A stretch of 64,000 nucleotides of DNA, from assembly GCF_029542085.1 (NCBI RefSeq), contig NZ_CP107036.1, positions 868,001-932,000 of the forward strand, written 5' to 3'. The notes beneath the pieces are model-generated. The model saw nothing but the letters and a program-made list of their open reading frames with translations, was not told the DNA's origin and ran no database searches. The translations under genes and the position numbers were made by a program. The stretch comes from Sphingobacterium sp. ML3W. Lineage in GTDB: Bacteria; Bacteroidota; Bacteroidia; Sphingobacteriales; Sphingobacteriaceae. Positions 42,567 through 52,583 of the stretch are shown piece after piece; positions within the stretch are counted from its first letter, which is position 1, and each line of letters begins with the position of its first letter.

Positions 42567-45500
42567 ATGAATAAGAGAAGAATACTACACTATTCGGCGT
42601 ACCTGTTATTGGCAGGCCTGGCAGAACAGCCATTGGTAACTTACGCACAGGAAACTCCAAAAACGATTATAAATGCATCCTTCCGGGGGCAGGTGATTGA
42701 TGCCGAAAATGGCCAGCCTATTGAAGGTGCTACGGTCAAGCTTTATGGTGTTACGCATGCTGTGACCACAGACCGAAAGGGCAATTTTGCTTTTGTCACC
42801 GGACAAAAGCTACCGGCACGTGTCGTCGTCTCATCCGTCGGCTATAAGGAGCAAATCGCCCTTATTGAAGAGCCGGGGGATACTGTACGCTTGGTGCGTG
42901 AGGACCGTACGCTGGAAGAAGTCGTCGTCGTGGGCTATGGAACCCAAAAACGAAAAGACTTTACGGGTGCAGCATCAACAATATCCGCAGAAGCAATCAA
43001 AGATATCCCTGTACAAAGTTTTGACCAGGCCCTGGCGGGAAAAGCCTCGGGGGTAAGTATATCTTTGCCGAATGGATTGCTCAATAATCCACCTGTTATA
43101 CGGGTGCGGGGCCTGAATTCGATATCCCTCAGTTCGTATCCTTTGATTGTCATCGATGGTATTCCCGTCAATACGGGTAATATTGGTACATCTAATGTGG
43201 CCAATAATCCGCTGGCGGATATCAATCCCTCGGATATCGAATCTATTGATGTATTGAAAGATGCGGCTTCTACTTCAATCTATGGTTCGAGGGCAGCAGG
43301 CGGTGTACTGATCGTAACGACCAAAAAAGGTAAACAAGGCCGCGCAAAAGTCACCTACGATGTCTGGGGCTCTGCGGTATCCGCGACACGTTTGCCTAAG
43401 CTGCTGAATGCCAATCAGTATATCGATATCAAAAATGAAGCTGTATTGAACAACAAGATCTTGTCAGGAAACGCTACCAACGATAAGGTGGCTAGTGCGC
43501 TTTTCTTCCCGCAGTATGATGCCAATGGTAAGCTGGTTGAAACGAATTGGTACGATCATGTCTATAACACCGGCTATAGCCACAACCATAGCCTCGCCGT
43601 AAGCGGAGCCAACGCAAATACACAGTATTATTTTTCGGGAAATTACTCGGACCAGGAAGGCTTTTTTGCAAAAAACAGCTTCGACCGGAAGGGCCTGCGG
43701 TTTAATATAGAGCATAAAGTTAACGATTGGTTCTCGCTTGGTAGTAACCTGACTTACAACAATACCTTCAACGACGCCAAAAATTCGGGTTCACTGCCCA
43801 GCAGCCAGCTGCTGTTGATCGGTGGCGCTCGATTGGCGCTGGTATTGCCGCCAAATGTTTCAGCATATAAAGATGACGGTAGCTACAATTTAAGCAGCAC
43901 GGGTTTATTAGGGTCCGGAGCCAACTTGTTTACGAACACACTTTACAATCCTGAAGCATTATTTGCCTACAGCAAATACACGACTGGGAATGATCATATC
44001 TTGGGAAACCTGCATGCCTCGCTCAATTTGTTGAAAAACTTAAAATTCACCACGACCTATGCGGTAGACCGTAACCTGTCCACTACCAAAACGTATTTGA
44101 GCCCCAATCTGGGCTCATCGGGCTATACAAATGGTGGATCGGTCACCAATGTGAGCAGTCTGCGCAACAACTGGAATTTTACCAACAGCCTAAGCTATGA
44201 TCAGGTGTTTGCCGAAAAGCATGCCCTGACGCTGTTAGTGGGGTACGATATCCAAAAATACGACAACGATAGCTGGAATGCATCGCAAAACAACGCCTCT
44301 GATCCGTTTTTTGAAAACTTTCAGGGCAATTGGACAACACTATCCGGGGCTGGCGGGAGTGTTACGGAGCGTTTCTACCGCTCTACCTTTGTCCGTGCCA
44401 CTTACAACTACAACAAGCGCTATTTCCTGACGGCCAATTTTAGAAGGGATGGTAATTCGGCTTTGGGAGCAAACAGCAAGTACGGTGATTTTGGTGGCGT
44501 GTCGCTGGGCTGGTCTATTTTTGAAGAGGATTTCTATAAGAATAGCAGCTTGGCAAACCTACTGGGCGACTTGCGTTTCCGGGGGAGCTGGGGTAAGGTC
44601 GGCAATGGAAATCTTTCGGCTTATGAATCGCTCAACCTCTATAGCTCATCGCTCTATGGAACAGTGCCTACCTGGAGCATGTCGCAGGCGGGTGATCCGG
44701 ATCTGGGCTGGGAGACTTCCGAACAGACCAATTTGGGGCTGAGCTTGGACTTAGCGCATAAGCGCCTGCATGTGGATGTCGATTACTTTAGAAACAATGT
44801 GAATGGACTTATTCTGGATGTACCACAGTCGCCATCAAAAGGTATTCCAGGTAACAGTATCCTTAAAAATGTCGGCAGCATGTATAACCGCGGGATCGAA
44901 TTTGCTATCAGTGGTGATATCGTCAAAAAAAGGGATTTTACCTGGAACTCATCGCTTAATTTTACGCATGTAAAAAATAAAGTCACATCGCTGTCTGCCG
45001 GCAATGCTGATATCATTGGCTATACGCACACCACCACTGAAGCCAACAACATTACACGTGTGGGGTACGCGGTGGGTAGCCTGTACGGTGCAGTCACTGA
45101 TGGTGTAAATCCTGAAAATGGGCAGCGGATATTTATCAATAAAAATGGCGAGCGTGTGCAATATAGTGCTGCGGTAGCTTCAGGACAGAGCAATTGGACC
45201 TATTTGGACGGCCGCATTGCTAATCCGATCACGGTAGCCGACTATCAGGTCTTGGGGACGGCACTGCCAACTTATTACGGCGGCTTTAATAATTCATTCC
45301 GCTATAAAGCTTTTGATGCTGCGGTCAATTTCACCTTTGCAGGTGGTAATAAAGTCATGAACGGTACAAGAGGTACGCTACTGGATCAGCGTTTTTACAA
45401 CAATTCGGTCGAAGTGCTCAATCGATGGACTACGGCAGGGCAGCAGACTGACATACCTCGACTGGTCTATAACGATGTGATCTCAAACGGTTCTGCTGGA

Positions 45501-45773
45501 TTTTCCATCGATCAAAATGCCGAGAAAGCTGATTTCCTACGTTTGCAACAGTTAACGCTGGGCTACACATTCCGTGGTAACCTGTTTAATAAGATCGGAC
45601 TTTCTACTATCCGGATCTATGGTCAGGCGTCGAATCTTTTCTTGATCACGGGATATTCGGGTACAGATCCTGAGTCTTCTTCCAACGGAAATTCTAATAC
45701 CTCCATCGGTGTGGAAAAGAACTCGATCGGACAGGGACGTACCTGGACAGCTGGTTTAAATGTCTCATTCTAA
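42567..45773 (+). CDS. SusC-like TonB-dependent transporter of a peptide-utilisation locus
   Basis: A 1068-residue SusC protein. Signal peptide about 1-27 (ending VTYAQ), carboxypeptidase-like regulatory domain about 36-115, TonB-box-like EEVVVVGYGTQKRKDF and the plug with YPLIVIDGIPVNTG and ESIDVLKDAASTSIYGSRAAGG. The barrel ends in GLNVSF. No STN domain is present. The operon continues with SusD, a TlpA-M14 carboxypeptidase fusion and an S9 peptidase, so the imported ligand is most likely peptide derived. The SusD start is 12 bases after the SusC stop. Confidence 0.92.
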   Translation: MNKRRILHYSAYLLLAGLAEQPLVTYAQETPKTIINASFRGQVIDAENGQPIEGATVKLYGVTHAVTTDRKGNFAFVTGQKLPARVVVSSVGYKEQIALIEEPGDTVRLVREDRTLEEVVVVGYGTQKRKDFTGAASTISAEAIKDIPVQSFDQALAGKASGVSISLPNGLLNNPPVIRVRGLNSISLSSYPLIVIDGIPVNTGNIGTSNVANNPLADINPSDIESIDVLKDAASTSIYGSRAAGGVLIVTTKKGKQGRAKVTYDVWGSAVSATRLPKLLNANQYIDIKNEAVLNNKILSGNATNDKVASALFFPQYDANGKLVETNWYDHVYNTGYSHNHSLAVSGANANTQYYFSGNYSDQEGFFAKNSFDRKGLRFNIEHKVNDWFSLGSNLTYNNTFNDAKNSGSLPSSQLLLIGGARLALVLPPNVSAYKDDGSYNLSSTGLLGSGANLFTNTLYNPEALFAYSKYTTGNDHILGNLHASLNLLKNLKFTTTYAVDRNLSTTKTYLSPNLGSSGYTNGGSVTNVSSLRNNWNFTNSLSYDQVFAEKHALTLLVGYDIQKYDNDSWNASQNNASDPFFENFQGNWTTLSGAGGSVTERFYRSTFVRATYNYNKRYFLTANFRRDGNSALGANSKYGDFGGVSLGWSIFEEDFYKNSSLANLLGDLRFRGSWGKVGNGNLSAYESLNLYSSSLYGTVPTWSMSQAGDPDLGWETSEQTNLGLSLDLAHKRLHVDVDYFRNNVNGLILDVPQSPSKGIPGNSILKNVGSMYNRGIEFAISGDIVKKRDFTWNSSLNFTHVKNKVTSLSAGNADIIGYTHTTTEANNITRVGYAVGSLYGAVTDGVNPENGQRIFINKNGERVQYSAAVASGQSNWTYLDGRIANPITVADYQVLGTALPTYYGGFNNSFRYKAFDAAVNFTFAGGNKVMNGTRGTLLDQRFYNNSVEVLNRWTTAGQQTDIPRLVYNDVISNGSAGFSIDQNAEKADFLRLQQLTLGYTFRGNLFNKIGLSTIRIYGQASNLFLITGYSGTDPESSSNGNSNTSIGVEKNSIGQGRTWTAGLNVSF

Positions 45774-45785
45774 AAATCTGAAAAC

Positions 45786-47237
45786 ATGAAAATTAACACA
45801 AAAAGAAATCTCTACTTAGTCAGCACATTATTACTGGTATCTACCCTAAACTCCTGCAAAAGGGATGACGGATTGTTTCCTGTGCCGACTACATCTATAT
45901 CAGATAAAAACGTCTTTGATACGCCTGCTCGGATCGAGGGGGTCGTCAATGGCATTTATAAAAGTTTAAAAGGAGCCAGTTTGTATGGCGGGCGTTATCT
46001 CCTTTACCAGGATGTCCGTGGCGAGGATTTTATTAATGTTACGGCCAATAGCTATACAGCCTATGAAAGCTGGAACAATTCCTACAGTTCGGGATCCAAT
46101 GATATCAACAACCTCTGGTCTGCGGCTTATACCACGATTAACGGTGCAAATATTCTGATTGCTGCCCTTAGTCCCGGGACTGAAGTGATCGGGACTGAAC
46201 TTTCCAAAGCTTATATTGCAGAAGCAAAGTTCCTGCGTGCAGTAGCTTATTTTAGCTTGGTAACGGTATTTGCGCAACCCTACAACAAAGATCAGGGGGC
46301 CTCGCCGGGACTACCATTACGCCTGCAGGCCGAGGTCGACGGAAACAACAATGATCTGGCCCGCAGTACGGTTGCACAGGTGTACAAGCAGATCTTGAGC
46401 GATCTCGATGAGGCTGAAAAGGATTTGCCAGAAAACTATTCAACAGCACTGCTCAATACAACGCGGGCACATAAAAATACAGCCCGGGCATTCAAAACCA
46501 GGGTTTACCTGACGATCAATAATTATGCAAAGGTACTGGAGGAAGCAAAAAAGATCGTCCCGCAGCAAATTGCACCATTTAAGGCGCAGCAAGGCGTTGC
46601 GAATGAGTTACAGACAGATATTACGACGATTTTTGGTGGCAATTATACCACGCCGGAATCCATTTTAAGTATGCCGGCGAGTACCACAGATGCACTTTCG
46701 GGGCAGTCTGCGATAGGTTATGTCTATCTGGTCAATAAAGAATATTATCTTAATCCAAATGGTATTCTAAACGACACGCAGTGGCGTCAGGCGGACAAAC
46801 GGCGCAGCCTCCTTCAGGCAAATGGTGACAAACAGTACCTGAAAAAGTATGCTAAGGCTTCGCCCTACGTAGACTATATTCCGGTTATTCGCTATGCTGA
46901 GGTCTTGTTAAATTATGCAGAAGCTGCTGCGCAGGCGGAACAGCTAACGATCGCAGGGACACTCTTAAAGGCTGTACACCAACGATCTGATGCGAGTTTT
47001 GAATTTCCTGTGGCCGCTCTGGCAAGCAAAACGGCCATCTTGGAAGCTATTGCCAAAGAACGACGAATTGAATTGCTCGGTGAGGGTTTGCGGGGACATG
47101 ATTTGCTCCGTCAATTGAAAGAGCTGCCCGCAAAAGGTGATGCCAATATACAGACACCTTCGGTACCTACAACAGCCCAGAACTATATTTTTCCAGCGCC
47201 GAATACCGAATTGGCGGCCAATAAACTTTTTAACTAA
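45786..47237 (+). CDS. SusD/RagB-like lipoprotein of the peptide locus
   Basis: A 483-residue lipoprotein with a signal peptide ending LNSC (Cys24), followed by KRDDGLFPVPTTSISD. TPR-like helices run through the middle, and the typical C-terminal block is present: YVDYIPVIRYAEVLLNYAEAAAQ, then KERRIELLGEGLRGHDLLRQ. It should sit on the cell surface as the lid of the SusC transporter encoded just upstream and bind the peptide-like ligand. It is followed 11 bases later by the TlpA-M14 gene. Confidence 0.9.
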   Translation: MKINTKRNLYLVSTLLLVSTLNSCKRDDGLFPVPTTSISDKNVFDTPARIEGVVNGIYKSLKGASLYGGRYLLYQDVRGEDFINVTANSYTAYESWNNSYSSGSNDINNLWSAAYTTINGANILIAALSPGTEVIGTELSKAYIAEAKFLRAVAYFSLVTVFAQPYNKDQGASPGLPLRLQAEVDGNNNDLARSTVAQVYKQILSDLDEAEKDLPENYSTALLNTTRAHKNTARAFKTRVYLTINNYAKVLEEAKKIVPQQIAPFKAQQGVANELQTDITTIFGGNYTTPESILSMPASTTDALSGQSAIGYVYLVNKEYYLNPNGILNDTQWRQADKRRSLLQANGDKQYLKKYAKASPYVDYIPVIRYAEVLLNYAEAAAQAEQLTIAGTLLKAVHQRSDASFEFPVAALASKTAILEAIAKERRIELLGEGLRGHDLLRQLKELPAKGDANIQTPSVPTTAQNYIFPAPNTELAANKLFN

Positions 47238-47248
47238 ACTAGTCAAAC

Positions 47249-49402
47249 ATGAATAAGACAAGTAAACTCCTTATTCCTTTACTGCTGGCCAGTGCAGGAT
47301 CCTTACAGGCACAACAACAGACCCTGTCACTCAAAGGAACGGTCAAGAATGGCGATGCTACTGTTGTGTATCTGCAACGTTTTGAAAACAAAATATTTAC
47401 GGTGATTGATTCTGCTCAGGTGAAAAAGGGCTCCTTTGCTTTCCGGAAGCAACTTCCGCTGCCGGACCTGTATGGCATTTCTACAGAGCGGGATGTGGTT
47501 CCGAGCTATGTTTTTCTGGATGTAGGGGATAATAAAGTGACGATCGATGCAAAAGATGACAACAGACAGTCGGTATCCTTATCTGGGTCAAAAAGCCAGG
47601 AACTCTTTGAAGAATATCGGGCGCAGCGCAAACCCGATATACGATCTTTCATCCAAAAATATCCGGATAATATCGTTTCTAGCTACCTGCTTTATAGGGA
47701 ATGGTCCTATCGATTGTCTCCGGAAGAACTGGAAGCGCATATCGCCCTGCTCTCTGGGCCTCAGCAGCAATCGCGTTATATACAGGATCTCCGCAAAATC
47801 ATCGCCGTGACGCGGCAGGTAGCCGTAGGCAAGAAAGCCCCGGCCATTGTCGCCAATGACCCTGATGGAAACCCGCAGGCTCTCTACGATCATTTGGGGA
47901 AATATACATTGATTGATTTTTGGGCTTCATGGTGTCCTCCCTGCCGAAAGGAGAATCCGAATATTGTGGCCAATTATCAAAAATATAAATCCCAGGGCTT
48001 TGAAATTTATGCCATTTCACTGGACAAGAAAAAAGAAGCTTGGCTCAAAGGTATTGCCGACGATCACCTGACCTGGCAGCATGTCTCCGAATTAAAATAC
48101 TGGAATAGCGAAATTGCCACTACCTATGCTGTCCGTGCAATTCCCGCCAATTTTTTGGTGGACGATAAGGGGACAATCATTGCCAAGAATGTCCGTGGCG
48201 AAGAACTGGGCAAGGTGTTGGACAGTTTGTTTAATCAAGGGAAAACCGAGATCGGCGGACTGAAAAAGGATTTTAAAGGGCAGAATCCGATTAGCTATGA
48301 ATCGACCAAATCCCAAGCTATCGTCAAACAGGAACGCGGCACTTTCACAGTGGATCAACGGGTCTTTTTTAGCAATGACTATGATGGTGCCCGACTGAAT
48401 GGCCTCACAAAATCCAGTGAAGGCGTGTACCACCTGCAGGTAGCGCCGGAACGCACGCCGATCAATCCGAGTCCCTGGTATGGTTTTCAGGTCTGGTCCA
48501 CCCGCGATACGACGATAAAAATCCAGCTTGACTATCCTTCTGGCGTGCGTCATCGCTACGACCCGAAAGTGAGCACAGACGGAACGAACTGGAATAAGCT
48601 CAACGGTGCTTCTTTTGACCTGCCGATCTCCAGTAAGAGAACATGGATCTCGGCACAGGCAAATATTCCCTCCAAAGCCGTATATAGCTGGATTGAACAG
48701 GTAAATCCTGCTGTTCAAATACAAAAACAGGAAGTGGGTAAAACGGCCCTTGGCAAGCCAATTAACGTATATGTGGCGGGCAATCCGCAAAGTAAAAAGG
48801 CGATTGTGGTCCTCGGGAGACAGCATCCACCTGAGATTACAGGGCATTATGCATATGCCAGCTTTGTCGAATACCTCTTGGGCAACAGCGACGATGCAAA
48901 GCGGTTTCGTGAGAAATATAGTATTTACCTGATCCCCATCGTTAATCCCGACGGAGTGGATCTAGGGCATTGGCGTGCCAATGCCAATGGCGTTGACCTC
49001 AACCGTGACTGGGCCAAATTTAACCAGCCCGAGACTGTGGCGCTGCGCGATTATTTTAAACGGGAAATCGAGCAGCAGGGCCGCGACCTTTATTTTGCCA
49101 TCGATTTTCATTCTACGGGAAGCGATATTTACTACACGGTGGATCCTGCCTTGCCAAGTCGGTTTCCAGGTTTTATTCCCACCTGGATAGCCGCAGTCAA
49201 AGAAGCTATTCCAGGGTATGAACCGCTGGTAAAGCCCCTGTATTTGGGTGGATCGACCTTCACGGCGTATAGCTATTTGTATAAAACGTATAATGCCGAA
49301 GCATTGGTCTATGAAATTGGCGACAACACCGACGCTGATTTTATACAGCGCAAAGCCCGTATTTCTGCACAAAAATTAATCGAAAAACTCAATGAAAGCT
49401 AG
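47249..49402 (+). CDS. TlpA thioredoxin fused to M14 metallocarboxypeptidase
   Basis: A 717-residue exported fusion. The signal peptide ends near LQAQ (about 23). A DUF4369-like beta domain (about 25-120) is followed by a TlpA thioredoxin domain with active site CPPC at 229-232 in WASWCPPCRKENP. An unclassified beta domain (about 340-500) precedes an M14 carboxypeptidase domain. Its zinc motif is HPPE (H526, E529), with NPDG near 565, NRDW at 585-588, DFHS at 619-622 (third zinc ligand H621) and the catalytic Glu in VYEIGDN (E689). M14 enzymes remove C-terminal residues from peptides. A fused disulphide reductase could open Cys-containing peptides before trimming. The gene overlaps the S9 peptidase by 11 bases. 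Confidence 0.88.
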   Translation: MNKTSKLLIPLLLASAGSLQAQQQTLSLKGTVKNGDATVVYLQRFENKIFTVIDSAQVKKGSFAFRKQLPLPDLYGISTERDVVPSYVFLDVGDNKVTIDAKDDNRQSVSLSGSKSQELFEEYRAQRKPDIRSFIQKYPDNIVSSYLLYREWSYRLSPEELEAHIALLSGPQQQSRYIQDLRKIIAVTRQVAVGKKAPAIVANDPDGNPQALYDHLGKYTLIDFWASWCPPCRKENPNIVANYQKYKSQGFEIYAISLDKKKEAWLKGIADDHLTWQHVSELKYWNSEIATTYAVRAIPANFLVDDKGTIIAKNVRGEELGKVLDSLFNQGKTEIGGLKKDFKGQNPISYESTKSQAIVKQERGTFTVDQRVFFSNDYDGARLNGLTKSSEGVYHLQVAPERTPINPSPWYGFQVWSTRDTTIKIQLDYPSGVRHRYDPKVSTDGTNWNKLNGASFDLPISSKRTWISAQANIPSKAVYSWIEQVNPAVQIQKQEVGKTALGKPINVYVAGNPQSKKAIVVLGRQHPPEITGHYAYASFVEYLLGNSDDAKRFREKYSIYLIPIVNPDGVDLGHWRANANGVDLNRDWAKFNQPETVALRDYFKREIEQQGRDLYFAIDFHSTGSDIYYTVDPALPSRFPGFIPTWIAAVKEAIPGYEPLVKPLYLGGSTFTAYSYLYKTYNAEALVYEIGDNTDADFIQRKARISAQKLIEKLNES

Positions 49403-51563
49403 TCAATACAAACGCTGGAAGCACCACCTAATTTGTCTGCTGCTGGGGAGTATTTCTCCAGCTTTTGCCGGGGCATCGGCTACGGATAGTTTGATCGTGG
49501 CGAGTGATCTGGTTCGAATAAAAAATATCGTTGACCTACAGGTGAAACCGGACGGAAGTGAACTGGCTTATGCCGTGCGCGGGATTGTTGCCGATACGAC
49601 CAAGCATGCCGGTTTTCGCTATGAAACGCTCTGGTATGTAAACAGAACTGCATCGGCAGCAAAGGCCGATCCGCTAAAGGTGGACCCGCAATTTACACAA
49701 ATCTTGTACAGTACGGATGGACGCAGATGGGCTGTTGGCAAGGGAAGTAACAAACGTTCGCAGCTTTTTTTATTTCCATCAGATGGTCAAGAGCCTCAAC
49801 AGCTAACCAAGCTCGAGCAGGGGCTGGGTACTGTACGATTCAGTCCAGACGGTTCGAAGGTACTTTTATCAAGTAGCTTTACACTTGGCGAGCTGGTAAA
49901 AAGTAAAGATTTCAATCCTGCTGGCCATGTGCCACCATGGTCGACGGAAAAACCAGCGGATAGCCATAATGTATCCTTATTAGCTGAACCTGCACAAGAA
50001 GATCGTGACGGCGGACTAGCGGAAATAATTGCTTATCTCAAACGTGATGAGCAGCAGGGTATCGCCAAAGTGGCCAACAAATTGCAGTTTCAGACAGAAA
50101 ATTCAACGACGGGCGAAATCCGCTTTACACATTGGTACATCTTGGATCTCGCCGCCAAAACACAGCCTGCCCCTTTAACCCAGGGCTTTCGAAGCCATAC
50201 AGGAGCGGAATTTTTAGGAAACAACAAAGTGCTTTTAAGCGTAGAGACCGAAAATGGTCTTCATCCGGACCGCGTAGCATCGACTGATCTGATCTTATTT
50301 GACCTGACTAATAAAAAAAGGAAAGTAATTTTGGGGGATAGCATACATCGCTTTCAGGTGGCTGCAGTATCGGCATCAGGAAAATGGGTTGCCGTGAATC
50401 GAGGCCTGCAGAATTCATTGACAGTCGGTGAATTGTTTATCTATGATACCCAAAACTGGAAAGGTAATAGCCTAGCTGTAGACCGTAGCCTAAGTAATAT
50501 ACAGTTTTCAGCAGATGAAAAATCAGTCTATTTTATTGCGTCGGATAGAGGCGGACGTACCATAAATCGCGCGGATATAAAAACCGGCAATATACGCACC
50601 TTGAGTTCGGTGGAAGAGGGGATCGGTGACTATTGGGTAAATGGTCAGAAAGCTTTCTACACAAAAACCACTTTTGCAAATCCATCAGAACTGTACCGTG
50701 CGGACGCCAATTTTAAAAATAGTGCTGTCATTAGTGCGGTCAATTCGGGATGGCTATCGGAAAAAAATATTGGTATTGCACAGAAAAACAGTTTTCGAAA
50801 TGAAAAGGGGCTGGAGGTCGACTATTGGCTCTTGAAGCCTGCAGATTACCAGACGGACAAACGTTATCCGCTCTTAGTAGAGATTCATGGTGGGCCAGCT
50901 TCGATGTTCGGTCCTGCGGATGCCAGTATGTGGCACGAGTACCAGTACTTTCGTGCACGTGGCTATGCGGTTTTGTTTTCGAATCCCCGCGGTTCGAGCG
51001 GCTATGGGGAAAGGTTTTTAAAAGCTAATTTTAAAGACTGGGGACCTGGACCATCACGTGATGTCCTTAAGGCTGTGGATCTGTCGCTTGCGACCGGTAT
51101 TGTCGATAGCACGCAGCTTTTTATCACTGGCGGATCTTATGGTGCATATCTAACCACCTGGATATTGGCGCATGAGAGCCGGTTCCGTGCTGCATCCAGT
51201 CAGCGTGGGGTGTATGATCTCTATGTATTTTTTGGTAGCGCCAATGTGTGGCCCATGTTGAAACGCTATTTTGATGGTTTTCCGTGGGAAAAGGGGATGC
51301 GGGATACCCTTTTGGCGCAATCGCCCACAACTTATGCCGAGAAGATAAAAACTCCTTTACTTATTTTCCATGGCGAGCAGGACAATCGTACAGGCCCTGT
51401 GCAGAGTGATTTTCTGTACAAGCAGCTCAAATATTTGGGACGCGATACGGAATACGTCCGACACCCGCACGCAGATCATGAGATCACACGCTCCGGAGAT
51501 GTAGGCCAACGACTCGATCAGCTGTTGCGCACTTATGAATTCTTTGAACGTTATCGGCACTGA
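49392..51563 (+). CDS. S9-family prolyl oligopeptidase-like peptidase
   Basis: A 723-residue exported serine peptidase with a signal peptide ending near AFAGASA (about residue 28). A seven-bladed beta-propeller (about 40-470) precedes the alpha/beta-hydrolase domain. The catalytic triad is visible: Ser582 in GGSYGAY, Asp664 in HGEQDNR and His696 in HADHE. Also present is the oxyanion-related HGGPASMFGP. S9 enzymes (prolyl oligopeptidase, DPP-IV, acylaminoacyl peptidase) cleave short peptides. With the upstream carboxypeptidase and SusC/SusD it forms a peptide-utilisation operon. Specificity for Pro is not established. The hairpin at 51644 follows. Confidence 0.9.
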   Translation: MKASQYKRWKHHLICLLLGSISPAFAGASATDSLIVASDLVRIKNIVDLQVKPDGSELAYAVRGIVADTTKHAGFRYETLWYVNRTASAAKADPLKVDPQFTQILYSTDGRRWAVGKGSNKRSQLFLFPSDGQEPQQLTKLEQGLGTVRFSPDGSKVLLSSSFTLGELVKSKDFNPAGHVPPWSTEKPADSHNVSLLAEPAQEDRDGGLAEIIAYLKRDEQQGIAKVANKLQFQTENSTTGEIRFTHWYILDLAAKTQPAPLTQGFRSHTGAEFLGNNKVLLSVETENGLHPDRVASTDLILFDLTNKKRKVILGDSIHRFQVAAVSASGKWVAVNRGLQNSLTVGELFIYDTQNWKGNSLAVDRSLSNIQFSADEKSVYFIASDRGGRTINRADIKTGNIRTLSSVEEGIGDYWVNGQKAFYTKTTFANPSELYRADANFKNSAVISAVNSGWLSEKNIGIAQKNSFRNEKGLEVDYWLLKPADYQTDKRYPLLVEIHGGPASMFGPADASMWHEYQYFRARGYAVLFSNPRGSSGYGERFLKANFKDWGPGPSRDVLKAVDLSLATGIVDSTQLFITGGSYGAYLTTWILAHESRFRAASSQRGVYDLYVFFGSANVWPMLKRYFDGFPWEKGMRDTLLAQSPTTYAEKIKTPLLIFHGEQDNRTGPVQSDFLYKQLKYLGRDTEYVRHPHADHEITRSGDVGQRLDQLLRTYEFFERYRH

Positions 51564-51643
51564 TTCTTATGCTTTACGATGATGATCGAGCATCCAGCCT
51601 TTATATTGAAGCCCAAAAGGCTTTAGCAGCGGTTGCTTAGTTT

Positions 51644-51679
51644 GGTTGATTGCCAAGTCTATTTTCTCGGCAATCAACC
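51644..51679. terminator. hairpin between S9 peptidase and hydrolase genes
   Basis: GGTTGATTGCC (51644-51654) pairs perfectly with GGCAATCAACC (51669-51679). No clear T-run on either strand, but its place between two convergent genes suggests transcription end. Confidence 0.5.
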
Positions 51680-51684
51680 AAAAT

Positions 51685-52476
51685 TCAATCCACGAGCTCC
51701 ATAAGCATGTCGGCCAATTTTTTCGGCTCCGTGAGCATGGCATCGTGCCCCGTAGCGATCTCCCGATACTGCCAGTTGAGCTTGTGGTCGCTTCGCACCT
51801 TTTCACTCATCTCCTTCATAATGGGAAGTTGTGGATCCGTGCATGCGATATAGACCAAGGGTAATCCATTGCCATATGGATTTTTTAGGTGCAGCCGCTG
51901 GGCGAATGTACCAAAGGGTTGTGGGCTGAGCCTATCCTTGACCCAGGCGACCATGCTGGGTGCTGTAACACCAAACAAAGCAACATCAAAAGGAGCGAAA
52001 TTTTCTTTGCGCTGAATGTTTTTGAGCTGAACTTCTTGCACAGCCTTGGGTTGCAACGAAATGGGGCTCTGGCCATCTTCAATAATCATAGCGTCTAGAA
52101 AAATCAATTTGTGCAATCGTGACGGAATGCGATCGGCAACTCCGGCAATCACGGCACCGGCATAGCTGTGCCCCACGAGATACACATCATGCAGATCTTC
52201 CATCTCGATCAGGTTGACAATGTCCTGGATATGGGTGTCAATATTGACCGACGGCTCGATCAGATGTTTACGCTCGCCCAGTCCGGTCAGCGTAGGAGCG
52301 TAGACCTTGTAGTGTGCATCAGTTAGCCTTTGTGCGACGTCTTGCCAGCACCAGCCGCCATGCCAGGCGCCATGCACCAGCACATAGGTCGGGCGATGAC
52401 CTTGGTTTTGTGCGTAGCCGGATAGGATACCGCCTAATAGCAGGAGCAGCAGAAATAAAGTTCTCAGTTGTTTCAT
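51685..52476 (-). CDS. exported alpha/beta-hydrolase, esterase-like
   Basis: A 263-residue hydrolase with a signal peptide (about 1-22, ending SGYAQ). The fold is marked by VLVHGAWHGGWCW (oxyanion) and the nucleophile elbow VGHSYAG (Ser near 103). The catalytic His lies near the C-terminus in ATGHDAM. The pattern GAWHGGWCWQDVAQRL and LTGLGERKHL is like the EstC/salicylate-esterase group, often annotated alpha/beta fold hydrolases of unknown substrate. It has an exact promoter at 52512-52542 and is divergent from an HxlR regulator 107 bases away, which probably controls it. Confidence 0.85.
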   Translation of the reverse strand: MKQLRTLFLLLLLLGGILSGYAQNQGHRPTYVLVHGAWHGGWCWQDVAQRLTDAHYKVYAPTLTGLGERKHLIEPSVNIDTHIQDIVNLIEMEDLHDVYLVGHSYAGAVIAGVADRIPSRLHKLIFLDAMIIEDGQSPISLQPKAVQEVQLKNIQRKENFAPFDVALFGVTAPSMVAWVKDRLSPQPFGTFAQRLHLKNPYGNGLPLVYIACTDPQLPIMKEMSEKVRSDHKLNWQYREIATGHDAMLTEPKKLADMLMELVD

Positions 52477-52511
52477 TTTTTTATAATTTTATACTGTTTT
52501 TTAATACCTGA

Positions 52512-52542
52512 CAAAGGTATAGGCAAGCTTTTGTCCACACAA
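52512..52542 (-). promoter_or_regulatory. promoter of the alpha/beta-hydrolase gene
   Basis: On the minus strand TTG (52542-52540), 20 bases, then TACCTTTG (52519-52512): an exact Bacteroidota promoter pattern, 36 bases before the ATG. The divergent HxlR gene starts at 52584, so its product may bind here. Confidence 0.7.
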
Positions 52543-52583
52543 TAACTCATCCTGAAGTGAGTGGCTGTAAATTGATATTTAAA

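Noticed and set aside
48092..48847. 251-codon minus-strand frame under the TlpA-M14 gene
   Set aside because: The plus strand carries clear catalytic motifs through the same region; the antisense frame has no recognisable domain.
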